From: Granulosicoccaceae sp. 1_MG-2023
Lineage (GTDB): Bacteria > Pseudomonadota > Gammaproteobacteria > Granulosicoccales > Granulosicoccaceae
Direction: 5' to 3'
Length of the DNA: 64,000 bases
Assembly: GCA_030546905.1 (NCBI GenBank)
Contig: JAUOPI010000003.1
Coordinates: forward strand, 62,001 to 126,000
How positions within the stretch are numbered: position 1 is the first letter of the stretch; each line of letters begins with the position of its first letter. Below, in pieces: positions 44,353 through 52,178 of this stretch. The notes below the pieces were generated by a model. That model did no database searches. It had not been told where the DNA came from and was given only the letters and a program-made list of their open reading frames with translations. The translations under genes were made by a program, and so were the position numbers.

Positions 44353-45747
44353 TCAGAGCAGATCGCCCTGTTTGAGACCGATATCGAATTTATTGAGGTA
44401 GTCATTGGGCTTGCTGCCGTCGTAGGTCACGCCGTCGATAAAGCCGCTTTGCTCGGGCTTGAAGCCGGTTTCGCTGTCAAAATCCGGAAAGTCTTCGGCC
44501 TTGGCCAGCCCTTCCTCGACCAGCGAGCGGGCCGCCAGCGTATAGAGATCAGCGCGATAAACCTGCTTCGCAACATCGATATACCAGTCATCGGGCTTGT
44601 CTTCGGCAATCTGTCCCCAACGGCGCATCTGGGTCAGATACCAGATCGCATCCGAGTAGTAGGGATAGGTGGCGTTGTAGCGGAAGAACACATTGAAGTC
44701 CGGTACCTCACGCTTGTCGCCTTTTTCGTACTCAAATGTACCGGTCATGGAGTTGGCGATCACATCCGCGTCAGCGCCGACGTAATTGGACTGGGACAGG
44801 ATTTTGACCGCTTCGGGCCGGTTGGCGTTGTTATTGTCGTCCAGCCACATGGCCGCGCGGATTAAGGCGCGTGTCAGGCGGATCGTGGTGTTGGGGTATT
44901 TCTCGGCGAATTCAGCACTGATACCGAATACTTTTTCCGGATTGTTTTTCCAGATTTCGTAATCGGTGATGACCGGCACACCGATGCCTTTGAATACAGC
45001 CTGCTGATTCCACGGCTCACCCACACAGTAACCGTAAATCGTACCGGCTTCGAGGGTGGCGGGCATTTGCGGCGGCGGTGTCACCGACAGCATCGCATCG
45101 GCATCGATCTGCCCGGAAGTATCACCTTTATGCGGCGCGTAGTAACCGGGGTGAATACCACCGGCGGCCAGCCAGTAACGCAACTCGTAGTTATGCGTCG
45201 AGACCGGGAAGACCATGCCCATATTAAAAGGCTTGCCCTCGGACTTGTATTTTTCCACGACCGGCTTCAGCGCATCGGCTTTAATCGGATGCACCGGCTT
45301 GCCGTCTTCGTGCGGGATATTCTCTTTCATCTGTGCCCAGATGTCGTTGGAGACGGTAATCCCGTTACCGTTCAGATCCATTGAGAACGGCGTAATGATG
45401 TGGGCCTGCGTGCCGTAACCGATGGTCGCCGCCAGCGGTTGACCGGCCAGCATATGGGCGCCGTCGAGCTGCCCGTTGATCACGCCGTCAAGCAGCACTT
45501 TCCAGTTCGCCTGTGCTTCGATGGTCACGTACAGACCTTCGTCCTCGAAGTAGCCTTTTTCATAGGCGATGGCAATCGGCGCCATATCGGTGAGCTTGAT
45601 GAAGCCGAATTTGAGTTCTTCTTTTTCGGGATAGCCGAGCTCTTCGGCCGAGACGACGCCGGAGGCGGCAGCGATCAAAACGGCTGTAACCGTCGATTTG
45701 AGGATTAAACGGCGCGTGGAATCGGCGACGGATCGGGTTGTTATCAT
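44353..45747 (-). CDS. nrtA: Nitrate ABC transporter substrate-binding protein NrtA
   Basis: A 464-residue CmpA/NrtA-type periplasmic binding protein for nitrate or nitrite. The N-terminus [20 protein letters not shown] has a twin-arginine-like motif before the hydrophobic stretch, so Tat export is plausible. The family core is [20 protein letters not shown], followed by [36 protein letters not shown] and [17 protein letters not shown] lies nine bases before ATG 45747. It is the first gene of nrtA-nrtB-ATPase. The upstream region has a sigma-54 promoter match and an NtrC-like site, which suggests expression under nitrogen limitation. Confidence 0.94.
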   Translation of the reverse strand: MITTRSVADSTRRLILKSTVTAVLIAAASGVVSAEELGYPEKEELKFGFIKLTDMAPIAIAYEKGYFEDEGLYVTIEAQANWKVLLDGVINGQLDGAHMLAGQPLAATIGYGTQAHIITPFSMDLNGNGITVSNDIWAQMKENIPHEDGKPVHPIKADALKPVVEKYKSEGKPFNMGMVFPVSTHNYELRYWLAAGGIHPGYYAPHKGDTSGQIDADAMLSVTPPPQMPATLEAGTIYGYCVGEPWNQQAVFKGIGVPVITDYEIWKNNPEKVFGISAEFAEKYPNTTIRLTRALIRAAMWLDDNNNANRPEAVKILSQSNYVGADADVIANSMTGTFEYEKGDKREVPDFNVFFRYNATYPYYSDAIWYLTQMRRWGQIAEDKPDDWYIDVAKQVYRADLYTLAARSLVEEGLAKAEDFPDFDSETGFKPEQSGFIDGVTYDGSKPNDYLNKFDIGLKQGDLL

Positions 45748-45813
45748 GCTCTTTGGCTCCTGCTTGCGAGAGTGCTTTGGACATCAGGGGTTATTTAACC
45801 GCTCCCCCTCAAT

Positions 45814-45831
45814 GGCAAGCTCAATGCCAAA
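45814..45831 (-). promoter_or_regulatory. Sigma-54 (RpoN) promoter for the nrt operon
   Basis: The minus strand reads TTGGCATTGAGCTTGCC, which matches the TGGCAC-N5-TTGC consensus. Both invariant doublets, GG and GC, are spaced ten bases apart as required. Transcription would start near 45803, giving a leader of about 55 bases before the nrtA ATG. Confidence 0.7.
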
Positions 45832-45935
45832 AAGATTTAAGCTATATGCATCAATTAGTTAAGGAAATCAGACACCTAAAAACATGTAATTTTGCTACAT
45901 CTTTATGCCATTTCGGTGCAGATTTTCTTTACCGG

Positions 45936-45950
45936 GCACTATTGCGGTGC
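45936..45950. promoter_or_regulatory. NtrC-type enhancer site
   Basis: GCAC-TATTGCG-GTGC fits the NtrC consensus GCAC-N7-GTGC exactly. It lies about 140 bases upstream of the predicted nrtA start site, the usual enhancer distance. A second GGTGC half-site occurs at 45915-45919. Confidence 0.6.
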
Positions 45951-46030
45951 AGGGAAAGAGCCGGACCAACAGCCCGGCCGGAATCGGGAAGTCCTGTTGC
46001 AAAGACCGCAACCGGACCACAAAGAGAGGC

Positions 46031-46342
46031 TTAGTCGCGCGGCGCGAAACCGCCGCTGATACCTGAGAGGTCCTGGTCATTCAGACGCTTTTTGGTACAC
46101 AGCTCAACCAGCACATCATGACTGAGGCTGCGCGTATCAGCCGCATCAGGGCTATATTGCCATGCTTCGTGCATCAGCATCAGGAAAACCGTTTCCATGA
46201 TGTCGTCCAGCCGGAAATCGTAATCGGCCGCCAGACGACGGAAATCCCCCAGTTTCAACGCAGTTCCCTGCTTGCGGAATTCATCCCTGACCATGCCTTC
46301 GATTGCCACGTCCCAGCGAGGCATCTCGTCGTTTTCCGTCAT
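46031..46342 (-). CDS. Small protein with C-terminal double-glycine motif, unknown function
   Basis: A 103-residue acidic, mainly helical protein (MTENDEMPRWDVAIEGMVRD to FLMLMHEAWQYSPDAA). No known domain is recognised. The last 17 residues, LNDQDLSGISGGFAPRD, resemble the LSDEEL-x-x-V-x-GG cleavage motif of peptide leaders (Nif11/NHLP type), but only five residues follow the Gly pair. ATG 46342 has GGAG ten bases upstream; a TTG at 46351 is closer. It lies between the nrt promoter and a PilZ gene on the same strand. I see no modification or export gene beside it. Confidence 0.6.
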   Translation of the reverse strand: MTENDEMPRWDVAIEGMVRDEFRKQGTALKLGDFRRLAADYDFRLDDIMETVFLMLMHEAWQYSPDAADTRSLSHDVLVELCTKKRLNDQDLSGISGGFAPRD

Positions 46343-46458
46343 CAGTCTCAATCTCCGGTGAAATTTTCCCGTGATTGTAGACGACTCAGCCCTTTTTTTC
46401 GCCCACCACAGCGCCTTTCGAGGTGATTTTACGCCTGTCCGGCCCGCTTGCGCCGCCC

Positions 46459-47181
46459 CTAAGCGGCAAACATGGCCTCACGCTGGCGCGCTTTGAGCTG
46501 CATTTCAGCCACAAAACGCTCGATCCGCTGCTGCAGTGCCGGCGCAGGCTGTTCGAAACAACAACCGACATACCAAAGCCCGGAGCGGGCCACAAAGCGG
46601 CTGTGACGTGACGTCACGCAAAGTGACAAGGCATCCCCTTCCGGCATCTGCAGGGTCAGCTGATAGCGCTCACCGGCGCGGCCACAGCCTGCGTTCTCGT
46701 CCCCGTCCAGTGCCACACGGCAACCGTCAGCGGAAATATCGGCCAGATAGCCGCTGTAGGTCTCTGCGCTTTCCTGATTGACCGCCGTGACCGCAACCTC
46801 AGCCAGACCTGTGACCTGCGCCCGGTAGGTATCGCGCCGCTGTACATAGCGCAGCTGCGTGGGCAAAGCGACGCAGTAAAGCGCACCGTCGGCTTCGTCG
46901 CGCACCTCGCTGACCTGCAGCGAGCTGACCATCACATCCACGCCGTTAAGCGAGGCACGCAGGTCGAATTTCTCGCCGCGACCGGCAAGCCGGTGACAAT
47001 CCTGATTGGGGAAGCCGTCCAGCGTGAAATAGCCGGCGGCGCTGTCAATATCGACGATAATGCTGCGGGCGCCGGTGTCGCGGCCGCGAAACCCCACATC
47101 CACAAGCTGATGATCGTCGCGCAATGACTGCAGCACCCACGCAATACGCGCAGGATTTGTGATAAGAAAATCCTTTTCCAC
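46459..47181 (-). CDS. PilZ-domain c-di-GMP-binding protein (YcgR-like layout)
   Basis: A 240-residue protein with an N-terminal YcgR-type beta domain (residues about 1-110) and a C-terminal PilZ domain. The c-di-GMP signature is present in both halves: QRRDTYR (RxxxR, near residue 114) and DISADGCRVAL (DxSxxG, near 148). In YcgR-like proteins, binding of c-di-GMP slows flagellar rotation or alters surface behaviour. The start is GTG 47181 with AAGGA just upstream. Flagellar genes are not in the window, although a chemoreceptor and cheD lie 4 kb away. Confidence 0.88.
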   Translation of the reverse strand: MEKDFLITNPARIAWVLQSLRDDHQLVDVGFRGRDTGARSIIVDIDSAAGYFTLDGFPNQDCHRLAGRGEKFDLRASLNGVDVMVSSLQVSEVRDEADGALYCVALPTQLRYVQRRDTYRAQVTGLAEVAVTAVNQESAETYSGYLADISADGCRVALDGDENAGCGRAGERYQLTLQMPEGDALSLCVTSRHSRFVARSGLWYVGCCFEQPAPALQQRIERFVAEMQLKARQREAMFAA

Positions 47182-47250
47182 GGTTCCTTACGCCTCTCCC
47201 GGTGAGACCGCTGTTGCTTAACTCATCGGCACCGGCGGGAAGCTCTTAAG

Positions 47251-48000
47251 CTAGCGCAAGTAACGCGGCTTAAACGACGGCGCCGGCGGTCGCTCGGCGG
47301 GCGCCAGATGGCGGTTCAGACGGGTGTGATACCAGGCCGCAAAGCGGAAAATCACAATCGAGATGACCAGGAAGTACAGGGCTGCCACCGAGTAATGCAA
47401 GACCGCATTGTAGTCGCGCTCGAACAGCTCACCGGCTTTGTTCATCAGGTCTTTTTGTTCGTTGATCACCGGCAGCGTGAAATACACCAGCGTGGTGGCG
47501 TGGAACAAAAACACCAGCTCATTGGTATAGGCCGGCCAGGCCAGACGCAGCGCCTGCGGCCAGCTCACACTGCGGAACACCCGCCAACGCGACATGCCCA
47601 ACGCCTGCGCCGCTTCGATCTGCCCTTTCGGCACGGCGCGCAAAGCCCCGTAGAAAATCTCCGCAGCATAAGCACTGGTATTGGCCACCAGCACCACCGG
47701 CCCGATAAACAGAGGATGCATCACCAGCCAGTCGATCCCCATCGGCTTCCAGTGACTGAGATTGAACGACAGCATCACCGAATAGACCATAAAGAACTGG
47801 ATAAACAGCGGTGAGCCGCGGAAAGCATATACAAACGCACTGCTGGGCCAGCGCAACCAACGACTGCGCTGACATTTGCCCACCGCCAGCAACACCGCCA
47901 GCGGGAAACCCACCGGGATTGAGGCCAGGGCAAAATAGATATTGAACAGGGCCGGCTTGGCCAGCGTGGCGATGTCATTGAGTATCGGGTTTTCGAGCAT
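47251..48000 (-). CDS. Polar amino-acid ABC transporter permease (HisM-like)
   Basis: A 249-residue inner-membrane protein of the HisMQ family with about five helices. The EAA loop GALRAVPKGQIEAAQALGMS is followed by RVFRSVSWPQALRLAWPAYT, the site of ATPase contact. The ATG at 48000 overlaps the stop of the upstream permease gene by one base. It is the last gene of the four-gene operon. The family transports basic or polar amino acids or opines. Confidence 0.92.
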   Translation of the reverse strand: MLENPILNDIATLAKPALFNIYFALASIPVGFPLAVLLAVGKCQRSRWLRWPSSAFVYAFRGSPLFIQFFMVYSVMLSFNLSHWKPMGIDWLVMHPLFIGPVVLVANTSAYAAEIFYGALRAVPKGQIEAAQALGMSRWRVFRSVSWPQALRLAWPAYTNELVFLFHATTLVYFTLPVINEQKDLMNKAGELFERDYNAVLHYSVAALYFLVISIVIFRFAAWYHTRLNRHLAPAERPPAPSFKPRYLR

Positions 48001-48839
48001 CACGATTGACTCAGAATGCCGCGCCCGGCACGGGCCTGCAGTTTGCGGAAAAACCACTCTGACAGCATGGTCAGCAGAATATAAAAAACGAACAAGGCCA
48101 TATAGTACTTCCAGCGCCAGTCCGGATGGACCGGCCCGACCCGCGCCAGATAGTTCGGCGCACCCAGACGCTCAGCCCACTGCACAATATCGGCAATCTG
48201 CAGCAGCGATAACAGCGAGGTGGCTTTGAGCAACAGCATCCAGACATTGGACAGACCGGGCAAGGCATACACCCACATCTGGCGAACCCGGAAGCGCCAG
48301 AACACCTGCCGGTCGGAAAAGCCGTAGGCGCGCGCCGCCTCGATCTGCCCGGCCGGCACCGACTGCATGGCGCCGTGAATCACATTGGCGGCAAACGCCC
48401 CGTAAACCAGCCCGAGCGAGACACAGGCCAGAATAAAATACTCGGTAGTGCCCAGATACCACTGCGCGGCCTGACACGGCGGCCAGCTGCCGGCGGCGGC
48501 CAGCTCATCGGCCGAACACAGCCGCTGGGCGAAGAAATACTCCACCGCCTGCTCAAAGGCCAAGGGGAAAAACAGAAAAAACAACACATCGGGCACACCG
48601 CGCACCATGGTGGTGTAGATATGCCCTATGGCTCGCAGCGGCGCAAAGCGGGCGCTTTTCATCGCCGCGCCGGCCAGCCCGAACAACACTGCCAGAGCCG
48701 CACCCAACAGCGCCGCGCCCAGCGTGTAGCGCAGGCTCGCATACCAGGCGAGATGTTTACCGCTGGTCAGATAATGCAGTGACGCCATCAGGCTGTCAGG
48801 CAGATACTGACCGAGAAACGTCAGAAATGATTCAAGCAT
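48000..48839 (-). CDS. Polar amino-acid ABC transporter permease (HisQ-like)
   Basis: A 279-residue inner-membrane permease that pairs with the HisM-like subunit. The EAA loop reads GAMQSVPAGQIEAARAYGFS. A periplasmic insertion of about 35 residues (FFAQRLCSADELAAAGSWPP) is longer than in E. coli HisQ. ATG 48839 has a poor ribosome-binding site. It is coupled to the downstream gene through a TGATG overlap and lies 47 bases after the binding-protein gene. Confidence 0.92.
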   Translation of the reverse strand: MLESFLTFLGQYLPDSLMASLHYLTSGKHLAWYASLRYTLGAALLGAALAVLFGLAGAAMKSARFAPLRAIGHIYTTMVRGVPDVLFFLFFPLAFEQAVEYFFAQRLCSADELAAAGSWPPCQAAQWYLGTTEYFILACVSLGLVYGAFAANVIHGAMQSVPAGQIEAARAYGFSDRQVFWRFRVRQMWVYALPGLSNVWMLLLKATSLLSLLQIADIVQWAERLGAPNYLARVGPVHPDWRWKYYMALFVFYILLTMLSEWFFRKLQARAGRGILSQS

Positions 48840-48886
48840 AAGTGAAGGAGCGGCGGGCTGCAGTCAAAGGCAGCCCGCCCCGCGGA

Positions 48887-49642
48887 TCAGTCGGCGTAGA
48901 ACGGCCCACGGTTAAAATACTCCTGAATCAGCGCATCAAGGGAACCGTCGGCCTTCATCGAAGCCAAGGCCGCATTAAACGCCGCTTCCAGCGCATCGTC
49001 GTCTTTGCGCATGCCGACACCCATACCGCCGCCGATCAGCACTTCATCGCCGGCCAGCACGATCGCGCCCTGCGAGCCTTCGATCACCGGATCGACGAAA
49101 CCGCCGTCAGCCAGCACCACATCCACATTGCCGGCCGCCAGATCGGCAATCGCCTGATCACCGGTTTCAAAACTCAGGATGTCATTATCAGCACCGTAGG
49201 TTTCTTCCGCGTAGGCTGCCTGGATCGTGCCGCCCTGTACGCCGATTTTCAGACCGCTCAGTGCGCTTGTATCCAGCGGCGTGCCTTTGAGCACAACGAA
49301 TTTCGACGGATCGGGCGGGAAATACTCATCGCTGAAATCGATGGTTTGCAGACGTTCTTCGGTAATCGTCATGCCGGCCAGAATGCCGTCGTAGTTACCG
49401 GCCACCAGGTTCGGGATCATGCTGTCCCATTCATTCTGCACCCACTCGCAGTCAAGTTCGGCGCGTTCGCACAAGGCATTGCCCAGATCGATCTCGAATC
49501 CGGCCAGCGTGCCGCTGTCATCCATGTAGTTAAAGGGTGCGTACGCACCTTCGGATGCCAGACGTACCGTCTGCGCAGACGCAGCACCCGCGACCGCCAT
49601 ACTCAGCGCGGGAATCATGATTTTCAAAAGCTGTTTTTTCAT
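48887..49642 (-). CDS. Amino-acid ABC transporter substrate-binding protein (ArgT/HisJ family)
   Basis: A 251-residue periplasmic protein with a signal peptide (MKKQLLKIMIPALSMAVAGA, cleaved after ASA). The family pattern is EGAYAPFNYMDDSGTLAGFE, then VAGNYDGILAGMTITEER and GLKIGVQGGTIQAAYAEETY. The ligand-site Asp and Arg (SMTITEER-like loop) agree with cationic amino acids, but opines and related compounds use the same family. ATG 49642 has GGAG eight bases upstream. It lies between the ATPase gene and the permeases. Confidence 0.92.
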   Translation of the reverse strand: MKKQLLKIMIPALSMAVAGAASAQTVRLASEGAYAPFNYMDDSGTLAGFEIDLGNALCERAELDCEWVQNEWDSMIPNLVAGNYDGILAGMTITEERLQTIDFSDEYFPPDPSKFVVLKGTPLDTSALSGLKIGVQGGTIQAAYAEETYGADNDILSFETGDQAIADLAAGNVDVVLADGGFVDPVIEGSQGAIVLAGDEVLIGGGMGVGMRKDDDALEAAFNAALASMKADGSLDALIQEYFNRGPFYAD

Positions 49643-49673
49643 CGGCTCTACTCCGGTCCGGAAAACAAACGCA

Positions 49674-50438
49674 TCAATGCAAGGATGCGGCGAGAAACTG
49701 CTGCAGACGCTCGGTCTGCGGCTGACGGAAAATCTGTTGCGGGTCGCCCGCTTCGGTAATGCGCCCTTCGTGCAGAAACACCGCCTGATTGCAGACATCG
49801 CGGGCAAAGGCCATTTCATGCGTGACGACGATCATCGTCGTACCCTCTTCAGCCAGCCGGCGCATCACCGCCAGCACTTCGCCGACCCGCTCCGGGTCCA
49901 GCGCCGAGGTCGGCTCATCAAACAGAATCAGCTCCGGGCGCATCGCCAGCGCACGGGCAATGGCCACCCGCTGTTGCTGACCGCCTGACAAGGCCTGCGG
50001 ATACGCATCGGCCTTATCTGCGGCGCCGACTTTGTCCAGACAATCCTGCGCCAGCTCAAACGCCTCGGCGCGGGACAAGCCTTTGACCCGCAGCGGCGCC
50101 TCAGCGACGTTTTGCAACACGCTCAGGTGTGACCAGAGATTGAACTGTTGAAAAACCATGGTCACGCGGGTACGCAGCGCCCGCAGGGCTTCGGCAGACG
50201 GTCGTTGGTGGGGGCCGCTACCGGCCCTGAAGACCCTGTCCGGGCCCAGATGAATACTGCCGCTGTCGGGTGTTTCGAGCAGGTTAACGCAGCGCAGCAA
50301 TGTCGATTTACCGGAGCCGGACGAGCCGACCAGCGAAATCACATCACCGGCGTGCGCCGTCAGTGAGACGCCCTTAAGGACCTCATTGGCTCCGTAGCAC
50401 TTGTGGATATTGTCAAGAGAAAGGACCGCAGGGGGCAT
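49674..50438 (-). CDS. Amino-acid ABC transporter ATP-binding protein (HisP/GlnQ family)
   Basis: A 254-residue ABC ATPase, first gene of the operon. Walker A is GSSGSGKST, the Q-loop VFQQFNLWSHLSVLQNVAEA, the signature LSGGQQQRVAIARALAMRP, Walker B ELILFDEPTSALDPE and the H-loop VVTHEMAFARDV. The NLWSHL and HEMxFAR segments are those of the polar-amino-acid class. Its promoter is predicted at 50477-50504, and a perfect inverted repeat sits at the predicted transcription start. Confidence 0.93.
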   Translation of the reverse strand: MPPAVLSLDNIHKCYGANEVLKGVSLTAHAGDVISLVGSSGSGKSTLLRCVNLLETPDSGSIHLGPDRVFRAGSGPHQRPSAEALRALRTRVTMVFQQFNLWSHLSVLQNVAEAPLRVKGLSRAEAFELAQDCLDKVGAADKADAYPQALSGGQQQRVAIARALAMRPELILFDEPTSALDPERVGEVLAVMRRLAEEGTTMIVVTHEMAFARDVCNQAVFLHEGRITEAGDPQQIFRQPQTERLQQFLAASLH

Positions 50439-50454
50439 GCGGACGGGTACCTAT

Positions 50455-50504
50455 GGCAACATTGTCGATGTTGCCGAGTATACACAGCCTTGCAATGTGA
50501 TCAA
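50455..50504 (-). promoter_or_regulatory. Promoter and overlapping palindrome of the amino-acid ABC operon
   Basis: On the minus strand, TTGATC (50504-50499), a 16-base spacer and TATACT (50482-50477) make a good sigma-70 promoter. Just downstream GGCAACAT-CGACA-ATGTTGCC (8-bp arms, 50455-50475) covers the expected start site near 50470, 17 bases before the ATG. It could be a repressor operator or a 5'-end RNA hairpin. Confidence 0.5.
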
Positions 50505-50549
50505 AAGACATCATCAGCTGTGAACAAAAGAATTCGCCCGGCGCCAGCC

Positions 50550-51431
50550 TCAGTCCGGCGGCGCCTGGTCCATGGCCAGCGCCATGACCGGCTCGAATTC
50601 AAGGAACTCCTCACCGGACTCAAGCAACACCGCCTCCAGCTGCGCCGGCTTGAGATCAAAGTAGTTTTCAAAGCCCGGATCAAGCACATACTGCATGCAA
50701 TCGGCCCCCGTGCCCTGCCCCGCCATCATGGCCAGGATATCGCCCACATGCACGGCATAGCACAGCGCCCGGTATTGCGGCTGTGCTTCAGACGGGTGAT
50801 GGTGGTGCAGAATAAGCTGCTGCAAGACCTCCGGCAGATCCCATTTGCGCGCCAGCTCAAAGCCCAGCCAGGTGTGTTCCAGGCCCAGCACGGCCGCTTC
50901 GGCGCTCAGATAATCCTCTGCCCGCCCGCTGCGGATGTCCTCCAGCAACTGCCCGGCAGTGCCGCCGAGAAAACGCGACGCGACCGTCTTGCCTATGTCA
51001 TGCAAAAGCCCGCCGGTAAAAGCCAGATCCGGCGAAAATGCACGCTCTTTTGCTTTCAGTGCCACATTGCGGGCGGCAATCGCACAATACAAGTCGTGAC
51101 GCCAGACGCCCTCGCCGTTGCTTTCATAGCCTTCCAGCGCTTCGCCGAAGATGCCCTCGGCGCTGCAGCCCAGGGCAACCCCGACCACCATCCGCGTGCC
51201 CAGCATGGAGACTGCGCGGTCGACCGTGGTCACTTCCACAGCCAGTTGAAATGCGGCTGAGTTGACTATCTGCAGCAGCCGGCTGGTGAGCATGGCATCG
51301 TTGCGGATAATCCTCACCACATCACTCAAATCGAAATCCGGGTCGGAGGTTTGCTCAAGCAGATCAGCCACCCCCGGGGACAGCAGCGGCACCTGCTCAA
51401 CTTCGGCGATCAGCGCGTTTTTCTTTTCCAT
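50550..51431 (-). CDS. HDOD-domain protein
   Basis: A 293-residue cytoplasmic signalling protein with one HDOD domain (residues about 10-210). VEQVPLLSPGVADLLEQTSD opens the domain. RLLQIVNSAAFQL follows, and then the remnant HD motif in LAFTGGLLHDIGKTVASRFL. HDOD proteins often scaffold chemotaxis, c-di-GMP or stress signalling and usually lack hydrolase activity. ATG 51431 has AGGAAAGG upstream. It begins 11 bases after the cheD stop, so the two are co-transcribed. Confidence 0.88.
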   Translation of the reverse strand: MEKKNALIAEVEQVPLLSPGVADLLEQTSDPDFDLSDVVRIIRNDAMLTSRLLQIVNSAAFQLAVEVTTVDRAVSMLGTRMVVGVALGCSAEGIFGEALEGYESNGEGVWRHDLYCAIAARNVALKAKERAFSPDLAFTGGLLHDIGKTVASRFLGGTAGQLLEDIRSGRAEDYLSAEAAVLGLEHTWLGFELARKWDLPEVLQQLILHHHHPSEAQPQYRALCYAVHVGDILAMMAGQGTGADCMQYVLDPGFENYFDLKPAQLEAVLLESGEEFLEFEPVMALAMDQAPPD

Positions 51432-51442
51432 AGAAGCCTTTC

Positions 51443-51931
51443 CTAAATACACCGGTTCTGCATTCCCGGTGAGGCGATTTCCAGCCTGGCCGTGCCCACA
51501 TTAATACTCGTGGTGCGGCTCAGCGATTGGCCGGTGTCCTGTGCCACCAGCCGGATGCCCCGCGCCTTCAACTGGCTCAGCGCCATGGCCACATTGCGTT
51601 CGCCCACATTGAAGGTATCGTTTTGCCCGAGCATTGCCGCGCCGCCGGCCATTTTGCAGACCATGCCGCGCCCGCCCGCCGCGCAGCCCATCTCCTGCAT
51701 CAGTTCAAGCAAGGCAGCAATACCGGTATTGACAAAATAAGCCGGTTTGCGCACGGCTTTCTCCGGCGCGACGGCCGCATCAGGCAGGGCGGGATGGAGC
51801 ATACCCACAGTGCGGGTAGCCGGATCGAGCAGGACTATGGCCAGACAAGACCCCAAGGCAAACGTTTTTAAGGTCTCCGACGGATCGGCCGAGGCCACAT
51901 ACTCGCCGACAATAATGATTTTCTGAGACAT
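51443..51931 (-). CDS. cheD: Chemoreceptor glutamine deamidase CheD
   Basis: A 162-residue CheD that deamidates specific glutamines of methyl-accepting chemotaxis proteins. The catalytic Cys (C29, in FALGSCLAIVLLD) and His (H46, in GMLHPALPD) are present, as are YFVNTGIAALLELMQEMGC, KMAGGAAML and NVGERNV. ATG 51931 starts the conserved part; 26 upstream in-frame residues are Arg/Cys-rich and unlike CheD. It is divergent from a chemoreceptor gene 247 bases away, a likely substrate. No cheA, cheW, cheR or cheB is in the window. Confidence 0.92.
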   Translation of the reverse strand: MSQKIIIVGEYVASADPSETLKTFALGSCLAIVLLDPATRTVGMLHPALPDAAVAPEKAVRKPAYFVNTGIAALLELMQEMGCAAGGRGMVCKMAGGAAMLGQNDTFNVGERNVAMALSQLKARGIRLVAQDTGQSLSRTTSINVGTARLEIASPGMQNRCI

Positions 51932-52178
51932 CCGTGTATTCCGTACAGCGCGCCGTCGCAGACACGCATTCTTCCTGAATACATCGGCCTGCCGGCAGCG
52001 GATCAGCAACAGTTAACATGAAATATGCCAAGCCGCGCAACATACACGATGCATTTTACGGACCGGCCCGACCCGGCGCCGCACAGGGTTACGCCGGGCT
52101 TCAGAATTCCCCCGCGCCCTACGCTATAGCAAAGACAAGCACGACTTTGTGCACTACGGGAAAAAGGATTTCCTCACT

